Part shown: positions 35,116-44,536 of the stretch, in pieces
Numbering within the stretch: the first letter of the stretch is position 1
Layout: each line of letters begins with the position of its first letter
Assembly: GCF_002954445.1 (NCBI RefSeq)
Contig: NZ_MQWA01000001.1
Location: forward strand, 1,833,781 to 1,897,780
Origin: Rubritalea profundi
GTDB lineage: Bacteria; Verrucomicrobiota; Verrucomicrobiia; Verrucomicrobiales; Akkermansiaceae
Direction: 5' to 3'
DNA: 64,000 nucleotides
Notes under the pieces: generated by a model
Seen by the model: the letters and a program-made list of their open reading frames with translations, nothing else
The model's database searches: none
What the model was told of the DNA's origin: nothing
Position numbers and translations under genes: made by a program

Positions 35116-38100
35116 TTGTTATCTTCAATAGTTGAGAATCAGATAAAATTTTATGCAATACTATGGCTACTGCTCTTACACCCAGCATGGGCGGAAAAGA
35201 AAGTAGACTTTAACCAGGATGTTCGACCCATTTTTTCGGATAAGTGCTATTTCTGTCATGGTCCTGATGCTGGAGACATCCAAGGTGATTTGCAATTGCA
35301 CACCTTTGAGCACGCGACTTCTGATCGAGCTGGAGCGGGTGCCGCAATCGTTCCTGGGAACGTAGAGAAAAGTTTATTGTGGCAGCGTATTTCCAGGACG
35401 GACATGGAGGAGATCATGCCTCCTCAGAAACGGCACATGCCACTCACTGAAACCGAAAAGCAAACCCTCAAGACGTGGATTGAAGAAGGGGCTGAGTATG
35501 ACAAGCATTGGTCGTTCAACCACTCCCTAAAAAGATAGTGGTGCCTCGATCGGGCAATGGTGAAACAAGGAATGAGGTCGACCACTTCGTACAGAAAACC
35601 TTACAGAATAAAGGGTTAGAGCGATCTGCTGAAGCTTGCTCAGATCTACTACTTCGTCGATTGTATATCTCCCTCACAGGGTTGGCCCCGACCTTGGAGC
35701 AAATAGCTGAATTTAAAGCGGATAAGAGTGAGGATAAATACGAAAAGTGGGTGGATAAGTTGCTGGAAACTCAAGCCTTTGCTGAGCGTCTGGCGGTAGA
35801 TTGGATGGATTTGGCTCGCTATGCGGATTCCTATGGTTACCGGAGGGATAATTCGAGAGAGGTTTGGCTCTGGCGCGATTGGGTGCTGAGGTCACTGAAA
35901 GCTAATATGCCCTATGACGAATTTTTGACGCACCAGCTAGCGGGGGATTTGATGCCTAATAGCGATGATCAAATGAAACTGGCCACGGCATTCAATCGAA
36001 TGCACATGCAGAAAAATGAAGGTGGGTCTGTGCCAGATGAGTTTAGGACTGAGTACGTGGCGGATCGCGCGCAAACAGCGACCACAGCATTTATGGGGCT
36101 CACTTTGGAGTGTTGCCGCTGTCATGATCACAAGTACGACCCGATTTCGATGAAAGAGTACTACAGCACCTATGCCTTTTTCAACAACATCGATGAAGCG
36201 GGTGTGTATTCGTATTTCACCAAGTCCACGCCAAGTCCACGCTAAGTCCACGCTAAGTCCGAGCATGGCTATAATGACTGCAGCTGAAAAAGTAGAGTTG
36301 GGGGAGAAAGTGAAAGCCTATCTCACAGCGCTTTCAGCTAGAGATCGTCTGCCGAAGACTGAACAGGCAGCTTTGAAGCAATGGAAGAAAACATGGGACG
36401 GGAAAGTGAAAGTGATGGGGGGAATTGGTGAATTCACCTTCGACACCGCCGATAAAGGGAAATTTCCCAACACGATCAATGCCAAGCAAGGGGGAAGCTA
36501 CAATACGAATTACTCAAAGGTTTCCGAAGGTGAGAAAGGAAAAGCGATGCTGCTCGACGGTGATAGTGCCTTGAACTTCGGTAAAATTGGACCCTACGAA
36601 CGTCATTTAGATTTTTCCTTAAGTCTGAGGGTCCATGCTGCAAAGAAGTATGATAGAGCAATCATTTTACATAGAACAAGAGCATGGTTAGATGCCGCTA
36701 GTCGTGGCTACGAACTGTTGGTAGAGGATGGTAAACTAAGTTTTGCGCTGGTTCACTATTCCCCAGGAAATGAAATACGTGTGCGTTCTGTGAGCGAGTT
36801 GCCCATTCAAAAATGGCAACAGATCTCCGTCACCTATGACGGGTCATCAAAAGCAGCAGGAATCAAATTGTATCTGGATGGTGAGCTTCTGGAAACTGAA
36901 GTGGTTAAAGATAACCTCACCAAGCATATATTCTATAAACGTGGAATGGATCTGCAAATCGGAGCGAGATTCAGGGATAGAGGATTTAAAGATGGGATGG
37001 TGGATGAACTCCGAGTATTCGACCGTAAACTAACAGCCGTTGAAGTCCGCGAGAATTACCAACCAGGAAAAGGTGCGCCGAATGATAAAGAGCTATTTGA
37101 TTACTTTTCCTCCACTGTGTCTGCTACATACCAAAAGCTCTCTACGGAGTTAAAGGCCAAGCGGAAATCCTTGAATAAATTTCAGGATACGCGGAGCCAA
37201 ATGATGATCATGAAGGAATTACCTGAACGCAGGAAGACCTACTTGCTCGCCCGTGGTGATTACACCTCACCAGTCAAGAGTGAAGAGATTGAACCGAGTC
37301 CGCCGAAAGAGATATTTCCTTTTGGTGAAGAATACTCAAGGGATCGATTGGGGTTGGCTCAATGGCTCACCCATCCAGAGCATCCGCTGACCTCAAGGGT
37401 AACAGTCAACCGCTACTGGCAAATGATCTTTGGTGCCGGGATAGTCTCTACGACCAATGATTTTGGCTCCCAAGGGGATTTTCCATCGCACCCACAGTTG
37501 TTGGACTACCTGTCCCGTTACTTTATCAATTCTGGCTGGGATGTTAGAGCGTTGATCAAGAAAATGGTGATGTCTCACACCTTCAGGCAAGATTCTAACA
37601 TGACAGCAGATTCTCATCTAAAAGATCCTGGGAATAAATGGTTATCTCGTGGGCCATCGTACTACTTCACTGCGGAAATGATACGGGATAACGCACTGCA
37701 CTCGGCAGGTCTGATTAACCATGCTTTTGGGGGGAGAAGTGTGAATCCTAACAAGCCAGATGAGAACCAGTACCGGCGTAGCTTATACACCAACTGGAGG
37801 CGTAATACACCTTCCCCAGAAATGTTGATTTTTGGTGCTCCAAGACGTTAGATTTGCTCAGTGAAACGTGAGAAAACCTCGACACCATTGCAGCCACTAG
37901 TTTTGATGAATAGTCCGCAGTTTGTGGAGTCCAGTCGGCATATAGCCAAGAACATCATGACCTTAGAGTTAGAAGACGATGGTAAAATGAGGTCGTTGTT
38001 CTTGCGTATGACTGGCCGAGAGCCAAGCAAGGAGGAAGTAGCAGTCCTTACCCATTTACTGACTGAACAAAGAGCCTACTTTAAACAATCCCCAAAAATT

Positions 38101-38223
38101 GCGGATGAGCTGATAAAGATAGGTAAAACAGTAACAAAGATAGCAGATAAACCGGAATTGGCGGCTTGGACGATTGTTGTGAATGCCATGATGAATCTCG
38201 ATTCCTTCTACATGCTTAGATAA
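35116..38223 (+). pseudogene. PSD1 / planctomycete cytochrome c (DUF1549-DUF1553) gene, disrupted, copy B
   Basis: The domain order is as in copy A: signal peptide, haem motif CYFCHGPD, DUF1549 (YISLTGLAPTLEQI, CCRCHDHKYDP), LamG-like domain (VDELRVFDRKL) and DUF1553 (RLGLAQWLTHPEHPLTSRV). Three lesions occur. A base is missing near 35515 (HWSFQPLPKK expected). The 11-nt unit AAGTCCACGCY is expanded at 36222-36260, adding 22 nt and shifting frame. An in-frame TAG stands at 37849-37851 before ICSVKREKTSTPLQPLVLMN. The start is uncertain (TTG 35116). It forms a pair with the DUF1501 gene 11 nt downstream. Confidence 0.88.
36222..36260 (+). repeat. 11-nt tandem repeat inside PSD1 copy B
   Basis: Units are AAGTCCACGCC, AAGTCCACGCT, AAGTCCACGCT and a partial AAGTCC. 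Removing two units (22 nt) restores KSTPSPSMAIMTAAEK in a single frame, so the array is best explained by a two-unit expansion. Confidence 0.88.
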
Positions 38224-38234
38224 GGAGAACTACA

Positions 38235-39641
38235 ATGGATAGAAGACACTTTTTAAAATCTGCTACAGCACTGGGCCTGGGGCAATCGCTCAACCTGAAT
38301 GCAGCTGGGAATAGCCTAAATAATGGGCAAGGTATATTGGGGGGAGCACATATCCAGCCGAGAGCAAAGCGTGTGATCTACCTGTACATGGCAGGCGGTC
38401 CATCACAGTTCGAAACCTTTGAGAATAAGCCCGAAATGCGTAAACGCCACGGTGAGGAAATGCCTGACTCAGTGATAGGAGAGCAGAAGCTTACCGGCAT
38501 GTCAGGTAGTCAGTCATCACTGCCTATCGCAGCTAGTCCCTACGACTTTAAGCAGTATGGAGAATGTGGCATGGAGGTGAGTGAGTTGCTGCCACACACC
38601 GCTAAGATAGTGGACGAGATCGCCTTGATCAAAACGATATATAGTGAAGCGATCAATCATGGTCCAGCTAACACTTTCATGCAAACTGGCTCGCAAATTG
38701 CAGGACGTCCTTCGATTGGAGCTTGGCTAGATTATGGTTTAGGCACAGGCAATCCAAATCTCCCACCCTTCGTGGTTATGCGTACCAAGGGAAAAGTTGG
38801 CCAGCCATTGTTTGCTGGTCTTTGGGGCAACGGATTTCTTCCGTCTGAATACCAAGGCGTCATGTTCCGACCAGAGAGCGATCCAGTCTTATTTTTGAAT
38901 AATCTAGGAGGAATAGCTGATTTCTCACGCCGAGGAGTATAAGACTCCATCCACCAGTTAGAGAAACTACGGCAGCAAAAAATCTATGACCCGCAAATAG
39001 CTTCACGCTTGGTCCAGTATGAAATGGCGTACCGCATGCAAGGTGCTATTCCTGAGGCGGTGGACATTAGCATCGAAAGTAAATCAACCTTTGATCTGTA
39101 TGGAGAGGGCTCAAAAACAGCAGGCACCTTTGCTAACAACTGCATCATGGCTAGACGATTAGCCGAGCGAGGAGTCAAATTCATCCAATTGTATCATCAA
39201 GGATGGGATCAGCATGGCGGCTGTGCCAAAGGAGTGAAAAAACAGTGCCAAGAGGTGGATCAAGCCTCCGCAGCTCTGATTATGGATCTTCAACAAAGAG
39301 GATTGTTAGATGATACTCTTGTGCTCTGGGGAGGAGAATTTGGCCGTACCGCGTACTCTCAGGGCAAGCTCACCAAAACCGATTACGGGCGTGACCATCA
39401 CCCGCGCTGCTTCCCAATGTGGATGGCTGGTGGAGGGGTCAAAGGCGGAACCATTTTTGGTAAGACTGACGAGTTTTCCTATAATATAGACTCCGAAGAG
39501 AAAATGCATGTGCACGATTTCCACGCCACAGTGTTAAGTCTGTTAGGAATTGATCATGAGCGTCTCACCTACAAGTTCCAAGGACGCTCATTTAGACTAA
39601 CAGATGTCCATGGTGAAGTGAAGCATGAGCTATTCACCTAA
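38235..39641 (+). pseudogene. DUF1501 protein with premature stop
   Basis: The frame starts MDRRHFLKSATALGLGQSL, a twin-arginine-like DUF1501 N-terminus. It continues with YLYMAGGPSQFETF and HGPANTFMQTGS to an in-frame TAA at 38940-38942. The same frame then resumes [59 protein letters not shown] and ends at 39641, the usual length (about 468 residues). CAA to TAA (Gln) is the simplest explanation. The metal-binding residues of this sulfatase-like/alkaline-phosphatase-fold family lie in the second half. It pairs with the PSD1 gene upstream. Confidence 0.88.
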
Positions 39642-39696
39642 ATAGCCTAAGGGCGCCTGCAGAGTGCTCACTATAGTGCCATTGAGCTAGGCTGAT

Positions 39697-40338
39697 TCAG
39701 GGCGAGAGGCGATTGACTTGCCAGTCGGCGTCGGATGATTCGCGGGTGTAGAGCAGGCGGTCGTGGAGGCGGGCTGAGCCACCTTGCCAGAACTCGATGT
39801 GATGCGGAACAACACGATAACCACCCCAGAAGTCTGGGAGAGGTACTTTGCCTTCTTTGAATTTCCGGCCGATTTCAGCCAGCTTCATTTTTAACAAAGT
39901 TCGGTTAGGTATGACCTCACTTTGGGCGGACACCCAGGCACCAAGTTGGCTTTCGTGCGGGCGGCTGGTGAAGTACTTGAGCGATTCGACTGCTGAGATT
40001 TTCTCGGCCTTACCAATGACGATGACTTGTCGCTCTAGGGTGACCCATGGGAACAGTAGAGAAACGTTGGGGTTGGCGTCGATTTCCTTTGCCTTACGGC
40101 TGGTGTAGTTGGTGAAGAATACCATGCCCTCTGGGTTGAAATACTTGAGTAAGACTGTGCGCAATGAGGGTGCTCCAGTGGCGGAGACTGTGGCGAGTGA
40201 CATCGCATTCGGCTCGGGGTAGCCGGCGTCGATGGCTTGTTGGAACCAAAGTGTGAATTGCTCCTCAGGTGTGGCTGCGAGGTCAGCGCGGTGGAGTCCG
40301 CCTTTGAGGTAGTCTTTTCTGTAGTCTGAGAGGTCCAT
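39697..40338 (-). CDS. pdxH: Pyridoxamine 5'-phosphate oxidase
   Basis: The 213-residue protein is of normal length for PdxH. It shows PNAMSLATVSATGAPSLRTVLLK and FFTNYTSRKAKEIDANPNVS (FMN binding), QVIVIGKAEKI, SRPHESQLGAWVSAQS, and the C-terminal GYRVVPHHIEFWQGGSARLHDR and WQVNRLSP. The enzyme oxidises pyridoxine/pyridoxamine phosphate to pyridoxal phosphate in the cytoplasm. The 38 bases before the start are made of a 7-nt repeat (TTCCATC on the coding strand), so no normal ribosome-binding site is visible. Confidence 0.95.
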   Translation of the reverse strand: MDLSDYRKDYLKGGLHRADLAATPEEQFTLWFQQAIDAGYPEPNAMSLATVSATGAPSLRTVLLKYFNPEGMVFFTNYTSRKAKEIDANPNVSLLFPWVTLERQVIVIGKAEKISAVESLKYFTSRPHESQLGAWVSAQSEVIPNRTLLKMKLAEIGRKFKEGKVPLPDFWGGYRVVPHHIEFWQGGSARLHDRLLYTRESSDADWQVNRLSP

Positions 40339-40341
40339 GGT

Positions 40342-40376
40342 GATGGAAGATGGAAGATGGAAGATGGAAGATGGAA
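40342..40376. repeat. (GATGGAA)x5 heptanucleotide repeat before pdxH
   Basis: Five perfect tandem copies lie from 4 to 38 nt upstream of the pdxH ATG. They take up nearly the whole gap to the next gene and the place of the Shine-Dalgarno site. Confidence 0.9.
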
Positions 40377-40379
40377 GAG

Positions 40380-41110
40380 TTACTCGCTCCAGACGCCTAG
40401 GTCAATGAGTTGCTGGAGTGGTACCTCTGGCCAGCCTTTGTTAGCAGCGGGTGAGGCGGGGGAAGGATGGAGAATTTTGCCAACCTTGAAGTCCTTGTTA
40501 GGAAAATACGCTTTGACAGTTTCCTTCAGTTGCTTCTCGGCGAAGGCACCGACGCGATAAGGAATTCGGGCTCTAACAATGCTATTGTTTTCGAGAGGTG
40601 GAGGCGGCAAGCCTCATCGACTGGAGCGGACTCAGACTTAGGTAGCTTGTCGGGTGTGATGTTGCGACCGGTTTCTCCCATCCAGACGAGCGGGCAAAAG
40701 TTGGCGACGAAGTGGTCGGCGAAAAAGTCATCGGCCAGCGAGTAGCGCTCGGCAAAAAGCCCCCAGAGACGGCGTCCGCTGACTTCGGAGCGTTGGCAGG
40801 AAAACCCCTCGATTGGGCGTTTCGGGTGTTCGTTAGCGGGTTTTTCCACAGCAGTCTCGATCCCCATCCAATCGCGGACAGCGGGGATTTCTCCAAAGGG
40901 AACGCCGACCTGAGCCATCCCCCATGGGCCGGGGTTCATGCCGAGAAAGAGCACCCGCTTTTTACCAGAACCAAAGCGGCTGAGGTATTGTTGGTGAGGA
41001 GTCCAAGCGTACTCGAGCGGGTTGTAAGTGTGACTGACTGGGTCAGAAAATCGCAGAGGTGCTAGATCTCTGATAAGTTCCTGTGCTGCAGCTTCCAACT
41101 CCGTGATCAT
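40380..41110 (-). pseudogene. SMUG1-like uracil-DNA glycosylase, frameshifted
   Basis: The first frame (ATG 41108-41110) encodes TYNPLEYAWTPHQQYLSRFG, RVLFLGMNPGPWGMAQ with the catalytic-site GMNPGP motif, GVPFGEIPAVRDWMG and NFCPLVWMG. This is the SMUG1-type pattern. After LLEPEFLIA the match passes to another frame with VGAFAEKQLKETVKAYFP and KILHPSPASPAANKGWPE, which holds the second active-site motif (HPSPASP). One base is missing near 40560. The enzyme excises uracil from DNA. If the lesion is real the strain lacks this activity. Confidence 0.85.
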
Positions 41111-41209
41111 GCTTGTTGTATGGGCTTTTAAGTAGCTGAGTGCAACAGAAATAGATCGGGTAAGAATAGCTCGATAACTGAATGGCTTGTATCGCTATCG
41201 GCGAATTTT

Positions 41210-41395
41210 ATACCAGCCTAGGGAAGAAGCACCGCGCATTCCCTAGGTTAAACGTAAAGAAGCGTATGTTGGCTGAAGGCCAACTTCAAGTATCCACGAG
41301 CTTTGTCCCAGCATGAGTCTGGCTTTCAGCCAGAAAAATATCCCTCTTCCATATCCTAGGGTTACGCTCCTACGTCACTCACCCTAGGCTGGTAT
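41210..41395. repeat. MITE-like or REP-type structured element
   Basis: ATACCAGCCTAGGG (41210-41223) and CCCTAGGCTGGTAT (41382-41395) are perfect 14-bp terminal inverted repeats. Inside are further hairpins: CCTAGG pairs, GTTGGCTGAAGGCCAAC at about 41270, and GGCTTTCAGCC near 41333. No transposase frame is present. The whole gap 41111-41514 has no gene. Confidence 0.6.
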
Positions 41396-41514
41396 GAATA
41401 TGGCCTTCAGCCAACCGTACTCATGCCGTGTAACTTCTGATAATTCTTTATAAATCCACCGGGTTTAGCTCTGGAGCCGCTTGACAAGTCGGGATCTCTG
41501 ACGACTGTGGCGGC

Positions 41515-42615
41515 ATGCAAGACCCACGTATTGACCAGTTGGCGCAGCAATTAGTGCGATTTTCTACCAACCTTAAAAAAGGTGAAAAAGTTCTCATCGA
41601 TGTGGCTGAGGTGCCAGATGAAATTGGAATCGCTCTCATCCGTGAGGCCCGTAAGAAAGGGGCCATCCCATTCCTCAGAGTGAACCATACTAAATTGAAC
41701 CGCGAGATGTTGATGGGAGCTAGTGATGCGCAATATGCAGCGATCGCGGCTCAGCAGTTGAACGAGATGCAGGACATGGATGCCTACATCGCACTGCGGG
41801 GTTCCCACAACATCACCGAACTCAGCGACGTTCCGGCTAAGAAGATGGCGCTCTCGTCGAAGCACATGCGCCCGGTGATGGACTATCGTGTGAAGGAGAC
41901 CAAGTGGTGTGTTCTGCGTTGGCCAACTCCGGAAATGGCTCAGCAGGCGGGAATGAGTACTGAGGCATTTGAGCAGTTCTACTTCGATGTTTGTTTGTTA
42001 GATTACAAGGCGATGCTTTCGCCAGCCCGAGTGCTCAAGCGCCTGATGGAGAAGACCGACCAGGTCCACATCGTCAATCCAGGAACGGATCTCACATTTT
42101 CAATCAAAGATATACCAGCAGTAGAGTGCTGCGGTAACTACAACATCCCCGACGGCGAGGTGTTCACTGCCCCTGTGAAAAATAGCGTGAATGGTGTAAT
42201 CACCCACAATGCTCCGACGATCTATCAGGGCATAGCGTTCGATAATATCCGTCTCGAATTCAAAGACGGAAAGATTGTGAAGGCCAATGCTGGCTCTAAA
42301 ACCAAGGAGCTCAATAAAATTCTCGATGCCGATGAAGGAGCGCGCTACGTGGGCGAGTTCGCGCTCGGAATCAACCCATTGATCAAAGAGCCAATGCGCG
42401 ACATCCTGTTTGATGAAAAAATCGCGGGCTCATTCCACTTCACTCCTGGTCAAGCCTACGAAGAGGCAGACAATGGCAACCGTTCACAGGTGCACTGGGA
42501 CATGGTCTCTATCCAGCGTAAAGAATGGGGCGGCGGCGAAATCTACCTCGACGGGAAACTCATCCGTAAAGACGGAATATTCCTACCAAAATCGCTGGAG
42601 AAATTGAATTTCTAA
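41515..42615 (+). CDS. M29-family metallo-aminopeptidase
   Basis: The 366-residue protein is cytoplasmic and has the M29 (AmpS/PepS/aminopeptidase T) layout. The metal ligands are in [11 protein letters not shown] (Glu), [10 protein letters not shown] (Glu), [18 protein letters not shown] (His, Tyr region) and QVHWDM (His, Asp). Members remove N-terminal residues from peptides with two divalent metals. The gene stands alone with its own terminator. The TTC-rich MITE-like element lies 120 nt upstream. Confidence 0.92.
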   Translation: MQDPRIDQLAQQLVRFSTNLKKGEKVLIDVAEVPDEIGIALIREARKKGAIPFLRVNHTKLNREMLMGASDAQYAAIAAQQLNEMQDMDAYIALRGSHNITELSDVPAKKMALSSKHMRPVMDYRVKETKWCVLRWPTPEMAQQAGMSTEAFEQFYFDVCLLDYKAMLSPARVLKRLMEKTDQVHIVNPGTDLTFSIKDIPAVECCGNYNIPDGEVFTAPVKNSVNGVITHNAPTIYQGIAFDNIRLEFKDGKIVKANAGSKTKELNKILDADEGARYVGEFALGINPLIKEPMRDILFDEKIAGSFHFTPGQAYEEADNGNRSQVHWDMVSIQRKEWGGGEIYLDGKLIRKDGIFLPKSLEKLNF

Positions 42616-42637
42616 GAGCGCTAATAAATAATTCTAG

Positions 42638-42671
42638 AGCTCCGAAAGTTAAGTGCTTCCGGGGCTTTTTT
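42638..42671 (+). terminator. Intrinsic terminator after aminopeptidase
   Basis: AGCTCCGAAAG pairs with CTTCCGGGGCT (one G-U pair, one mismatch) and runs into six T. It lies 22 nt after the stop and just before the convergent higA end. Confidence 0.75.
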
Positions 42672-42692
42672 GCGTTGATCCGAATTCGCGAA

Positions 42693-42983
42693 TTAAACTG
42701 AAGCGAGTGGGCGGACTTCCTTTTCTATAGAAGCGCCTTTTTTTGCCTTAGCAACTCGGAGTTGGTAGGCCGTTTGCAGACGAAGCCAAAACCCTTCACT
42801 GGTGCCAAAATAGCGTGAGAGTCGAAGGTCATATTCTGCCGAGCATGAGCGCTTTCCGTATTTCATTTCTGAGAGGTGTGGGGCGGAAATGCCGAGTGCT
42901 TGAGCGAGTTCTTTCTGGTTGAGAGGGTTGCCCTCTAGAACATCACGGAGGGTTTTGGCAAAGGAGTTTGGAATAGTTTTCAT
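42693..42983 (-). CDS. higA: HigA-type antitoxin
   Basis: I start at ATG 42981-42983 (96 residues, MKTIPNSFAKTL). The helix-turn-helix spans about residues 20-55 (NQKELAQALGISAPHLSEMK). The C-terminal FGTSEGFWLRLQTAYQLR is the HigA signature. It neutralises the HigB RNase and represses the operon. It follows higB by 2 nt, in the toxin-first order typical of higBA. Confidence 0.92.
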   Translation of the reverse strand: MKTIPNSFAKTLRDVLEGNPLNQKELAQALGISAPHLSEMKYGKRSCSAEYDLRLSRYFGTSEGFWLRLQTAYQLRVAKAKKGASIEKEVRPLASV

Positions 42984-42985
42984 GG

Positions 42986-43267
42986 TTAGTGGTAGTCTGT
43001 GATTTCTACGTTCTGAGCTCCTTCGTTCCAGTTGAAACAAACTCGCCATTGTTTGTTGATCCGAATCGAATATTGGCCAGCTCGGTTGTGGCTGAGAGCT
43101 TCTAAATGGTTTGATGGAGGAATACGCAGGTCCTCAAGGCTGAATGCCGCTTCTAAGTGGCAGCAACGCCGAAAATATGATGACTCTAAATCTGTGGCTG
43201 GAGACTTTTTGTTAGGTGATTTAGGATTACAAGTAAAAATTGGGTGCCTCACTAGCCCAACGGCCAT
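42986..43267 (-). CDS. higB: HigB-type RelE-superfamily toxin
   Basis: The 93-residue protein has SLEDLRIPPSNHLEAL, AGQYSIRINKQWRVCFNW and a terminal VEITDYH, the HigB core and its catalytic C-terminal His. The first 20 or so residues (MAVGLVRHPIFTCNPKS) are atypical for the family. The start is supported by its overlap (TGATG) with the upstream small gene. HigB cleaves mRNA on the ribosome. The odd N-terminus could reflect a nearby indel. Confidence 0.88.
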   Translation of the reverse strand: MAVGLVRHPIFTCNPKSPNKKSPATDLESSYFRRCCHLEAAFSLEDLRIPPSNHLEALSHNRAGQYSIRINKQWRVCFNWNEGAQNVEITDYH

Positions 43268-43401
43268 CAGTCGTTAGAGGGATCTGAGGAATCGATTTCG
43301 ATATTCGGCTTGTCCGATTTAGTTCTAAAGGCGAGGACGCATCCGACCACTAGGGCGCCAAGGATGAGTAGGGCTATGGGTAATATCAAGATGATCGACA
43401 T
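43267..43401 (-). CDS. Small membrane protein upstream of higBA (44 residues)
   Basis: ATG 43399-43401 encodes 44 residues beginning MSIILILPIALLILGALVVG, one transmembrane helix, then a short polar tail rich in Asp/Ser (EIDSSDPSND). Its TGA overlaps the higB ATG (TGATG), so the two are probably translated together. It resembles CcoS-type small proteins only in shape. Its coupling to a type II toxin makes it a candidate third component of the module, or the true first gene of the operon. Confidence 0.65.
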   Translation of the reverse strand: MSIILILPIALLILGALVVGCVLAFRTKSDKPNIEIDSSDPSND

Positions 43402-43649
43402 GGGTTTTACGGCTTATTTTGAGGAAGATTTTTTGAGGAGGTACTTGTGGATTGTCTGTCAACCTAGCCGGACGTTTCGGGGAAACGGTCCCTGCCTTAG
43501 GTTAGCTACGCTCCACTGAATAATTAGGAATGCCACCGAATCTGGTGCGGGGCTACATATCGTTCCTATTTTTACTTGCTTGCTACCATTCGTGCGATTG
43601 GTGTGATTCGTGTTAGAGACGCTTCATTGTATTGGCTTTGGGGAGTGCA
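43402..43649. repeat. CACGAATC-type repeat fragment
   Basis: Within this gap, 43589-43628 reads CATTCGTGCGATTGGTGTGA and on, the reverse complement of the ACCACxAATC...CACGAATG family of 15871, 16211, 16341 and 47988. A CCGGACGTTTCGGGGAAACG hairpin lies near 43470. Confidence 0.5.
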
Positions 43650-44501
43650 TCACTTGCTACTCCGTTGGAGGAATTCTTGGAACTTGAGGGCTGACTTTGC
43701 ATCCATTTCTGGGAGGGGGGCTTTGCTGCGCTTGCTTTGTTGGAGGATGCTCAGGGTGCTGGGATTGAGGGAGTCGTCATTTGCATTTCTGTTAGCTGTG
43801 ATAGTGGCTTCGGGGTCGAGCCTGTCAAATGGGTGGCTGGAGTAGCCAGCCTGCGGGGAGAAGCCATCGGTCTCGCGCATTTCTAAGTGGAGGTGAGCGA
43901 GGTAGCGTCCGCCAGCAGTGCCCACGCTGCCGATTTGAGCACCACGGCCAATGTGGGACTGGAGGGCGACTTCGATGGAGTTGAGGTGAGCGTACATGCT
44001 GTGGAGTTTGCGGCCGTCGGGGAGACGGTGGGCAAGGATGATGGTTTTCCCCCATCCGTCTGATGGAGTGCCTGCGTAAACGACTAGGCCATTAGCGACT
44101 GCGTAGACTGCATCGCCGAAGTCGGAGTCTTGGCCGCCGATGCCATTGATGTCGTCGCCAGTGTGGTTGCCGCCACGCATAGAGTTGACTTCCATAAAGC
44201 CCTGGGCGTTGTAGGTGAGGGCTGCGTGCTCAGATCCCATGGCGGCCTCGAAGCGTGGAGCTCTGGGGATGAGAGCTGCTTCGAAGGGCGAATGGAGCTG
44301 CATTCTAGGGTCGAACTTTTGTGTGACCGACGGTTCATTTAAATTGAGGGGAATGCCGTAAGGCGCATCAGCTTTTTGCCAGGTGTCGAGGCTCTGGACT
44401 GGAGCCTCAGGGACGTGGTGGGTAAACATCATGAGATAACCAACGTAGAAAAAGAGCCCGAAGAAGAGCGCTGGGACGAGACGGGAAAGGACAATGGGCA
44501 T
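43650..44501 (-). CDS. M23-family (LytM) peptidase
   Basis: The 283-residue protein has an N-terminal membrane anchor (about 7-27). The peptidase M23 domain spans about 112-222: HTGDDINGIGGQDSDFGD, VYAVANGLVVYAG, HSMYAHLNSI and AHLHLEMRE, where the HxH and upstream Asp bind zinc. Family members cut peptidoglycan crosslinks or regulate other hydrolases. The first zinc ligand normally sits in HxGxD; here HTGDD fits. The tail after about residue 230 is unrelated to the domain. It lies 35 nt downstream of the OmpA-domain gene. Confidence 0.85.
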   Translation of the reverse strand: MPIVLSRLVPALFFGLFFYVGYLMMFTHHVPEAPVQSLDTWQKADAPYGIPLNLNEPSVTQKFDPRMQLHSPFEAALIPRAPRFEAAMGSEHAALTYNAQGFMEVNSMRGGNHTGDDINGIGGQDSDFGDAVYAVANGLVVYAGTPSDGWGKTIILAHRLPDGRKLHSMYAHLNSIEVALQSHIGRGAQIGSVGTAGGRYLAHLHLEMRETDGFSPQAGYSSHPFDRLDPEATITANRNANDDSLNPSTLSILQQSKRSKAPLPEMDAKSALKFQEFLQRSSK

Positions 44502-44536
44502 GGGAAATTGCTGAATGCTTATTTTTGAGGGCCAAC

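Noticed and set aside
19511..38942. Stop-codon reassignment (TAA/TAG read as Gln)
   Set aside because: Many intact genes end in TAA or TAG at the expected family length, for example 4778, 6381 and 43650, and the interrupted genes also carry indels. Ordinary nonsense mutation or error fits better.
43267..43401. CcoS cytochrome oxidase assembly factor as identity of the small membrane protein
   Set aside because: Only the overall shape (N-terminal helix, acidic tail) fits. The tail sequence lacks the CcoS pattern and no ccoNOP genes are near.
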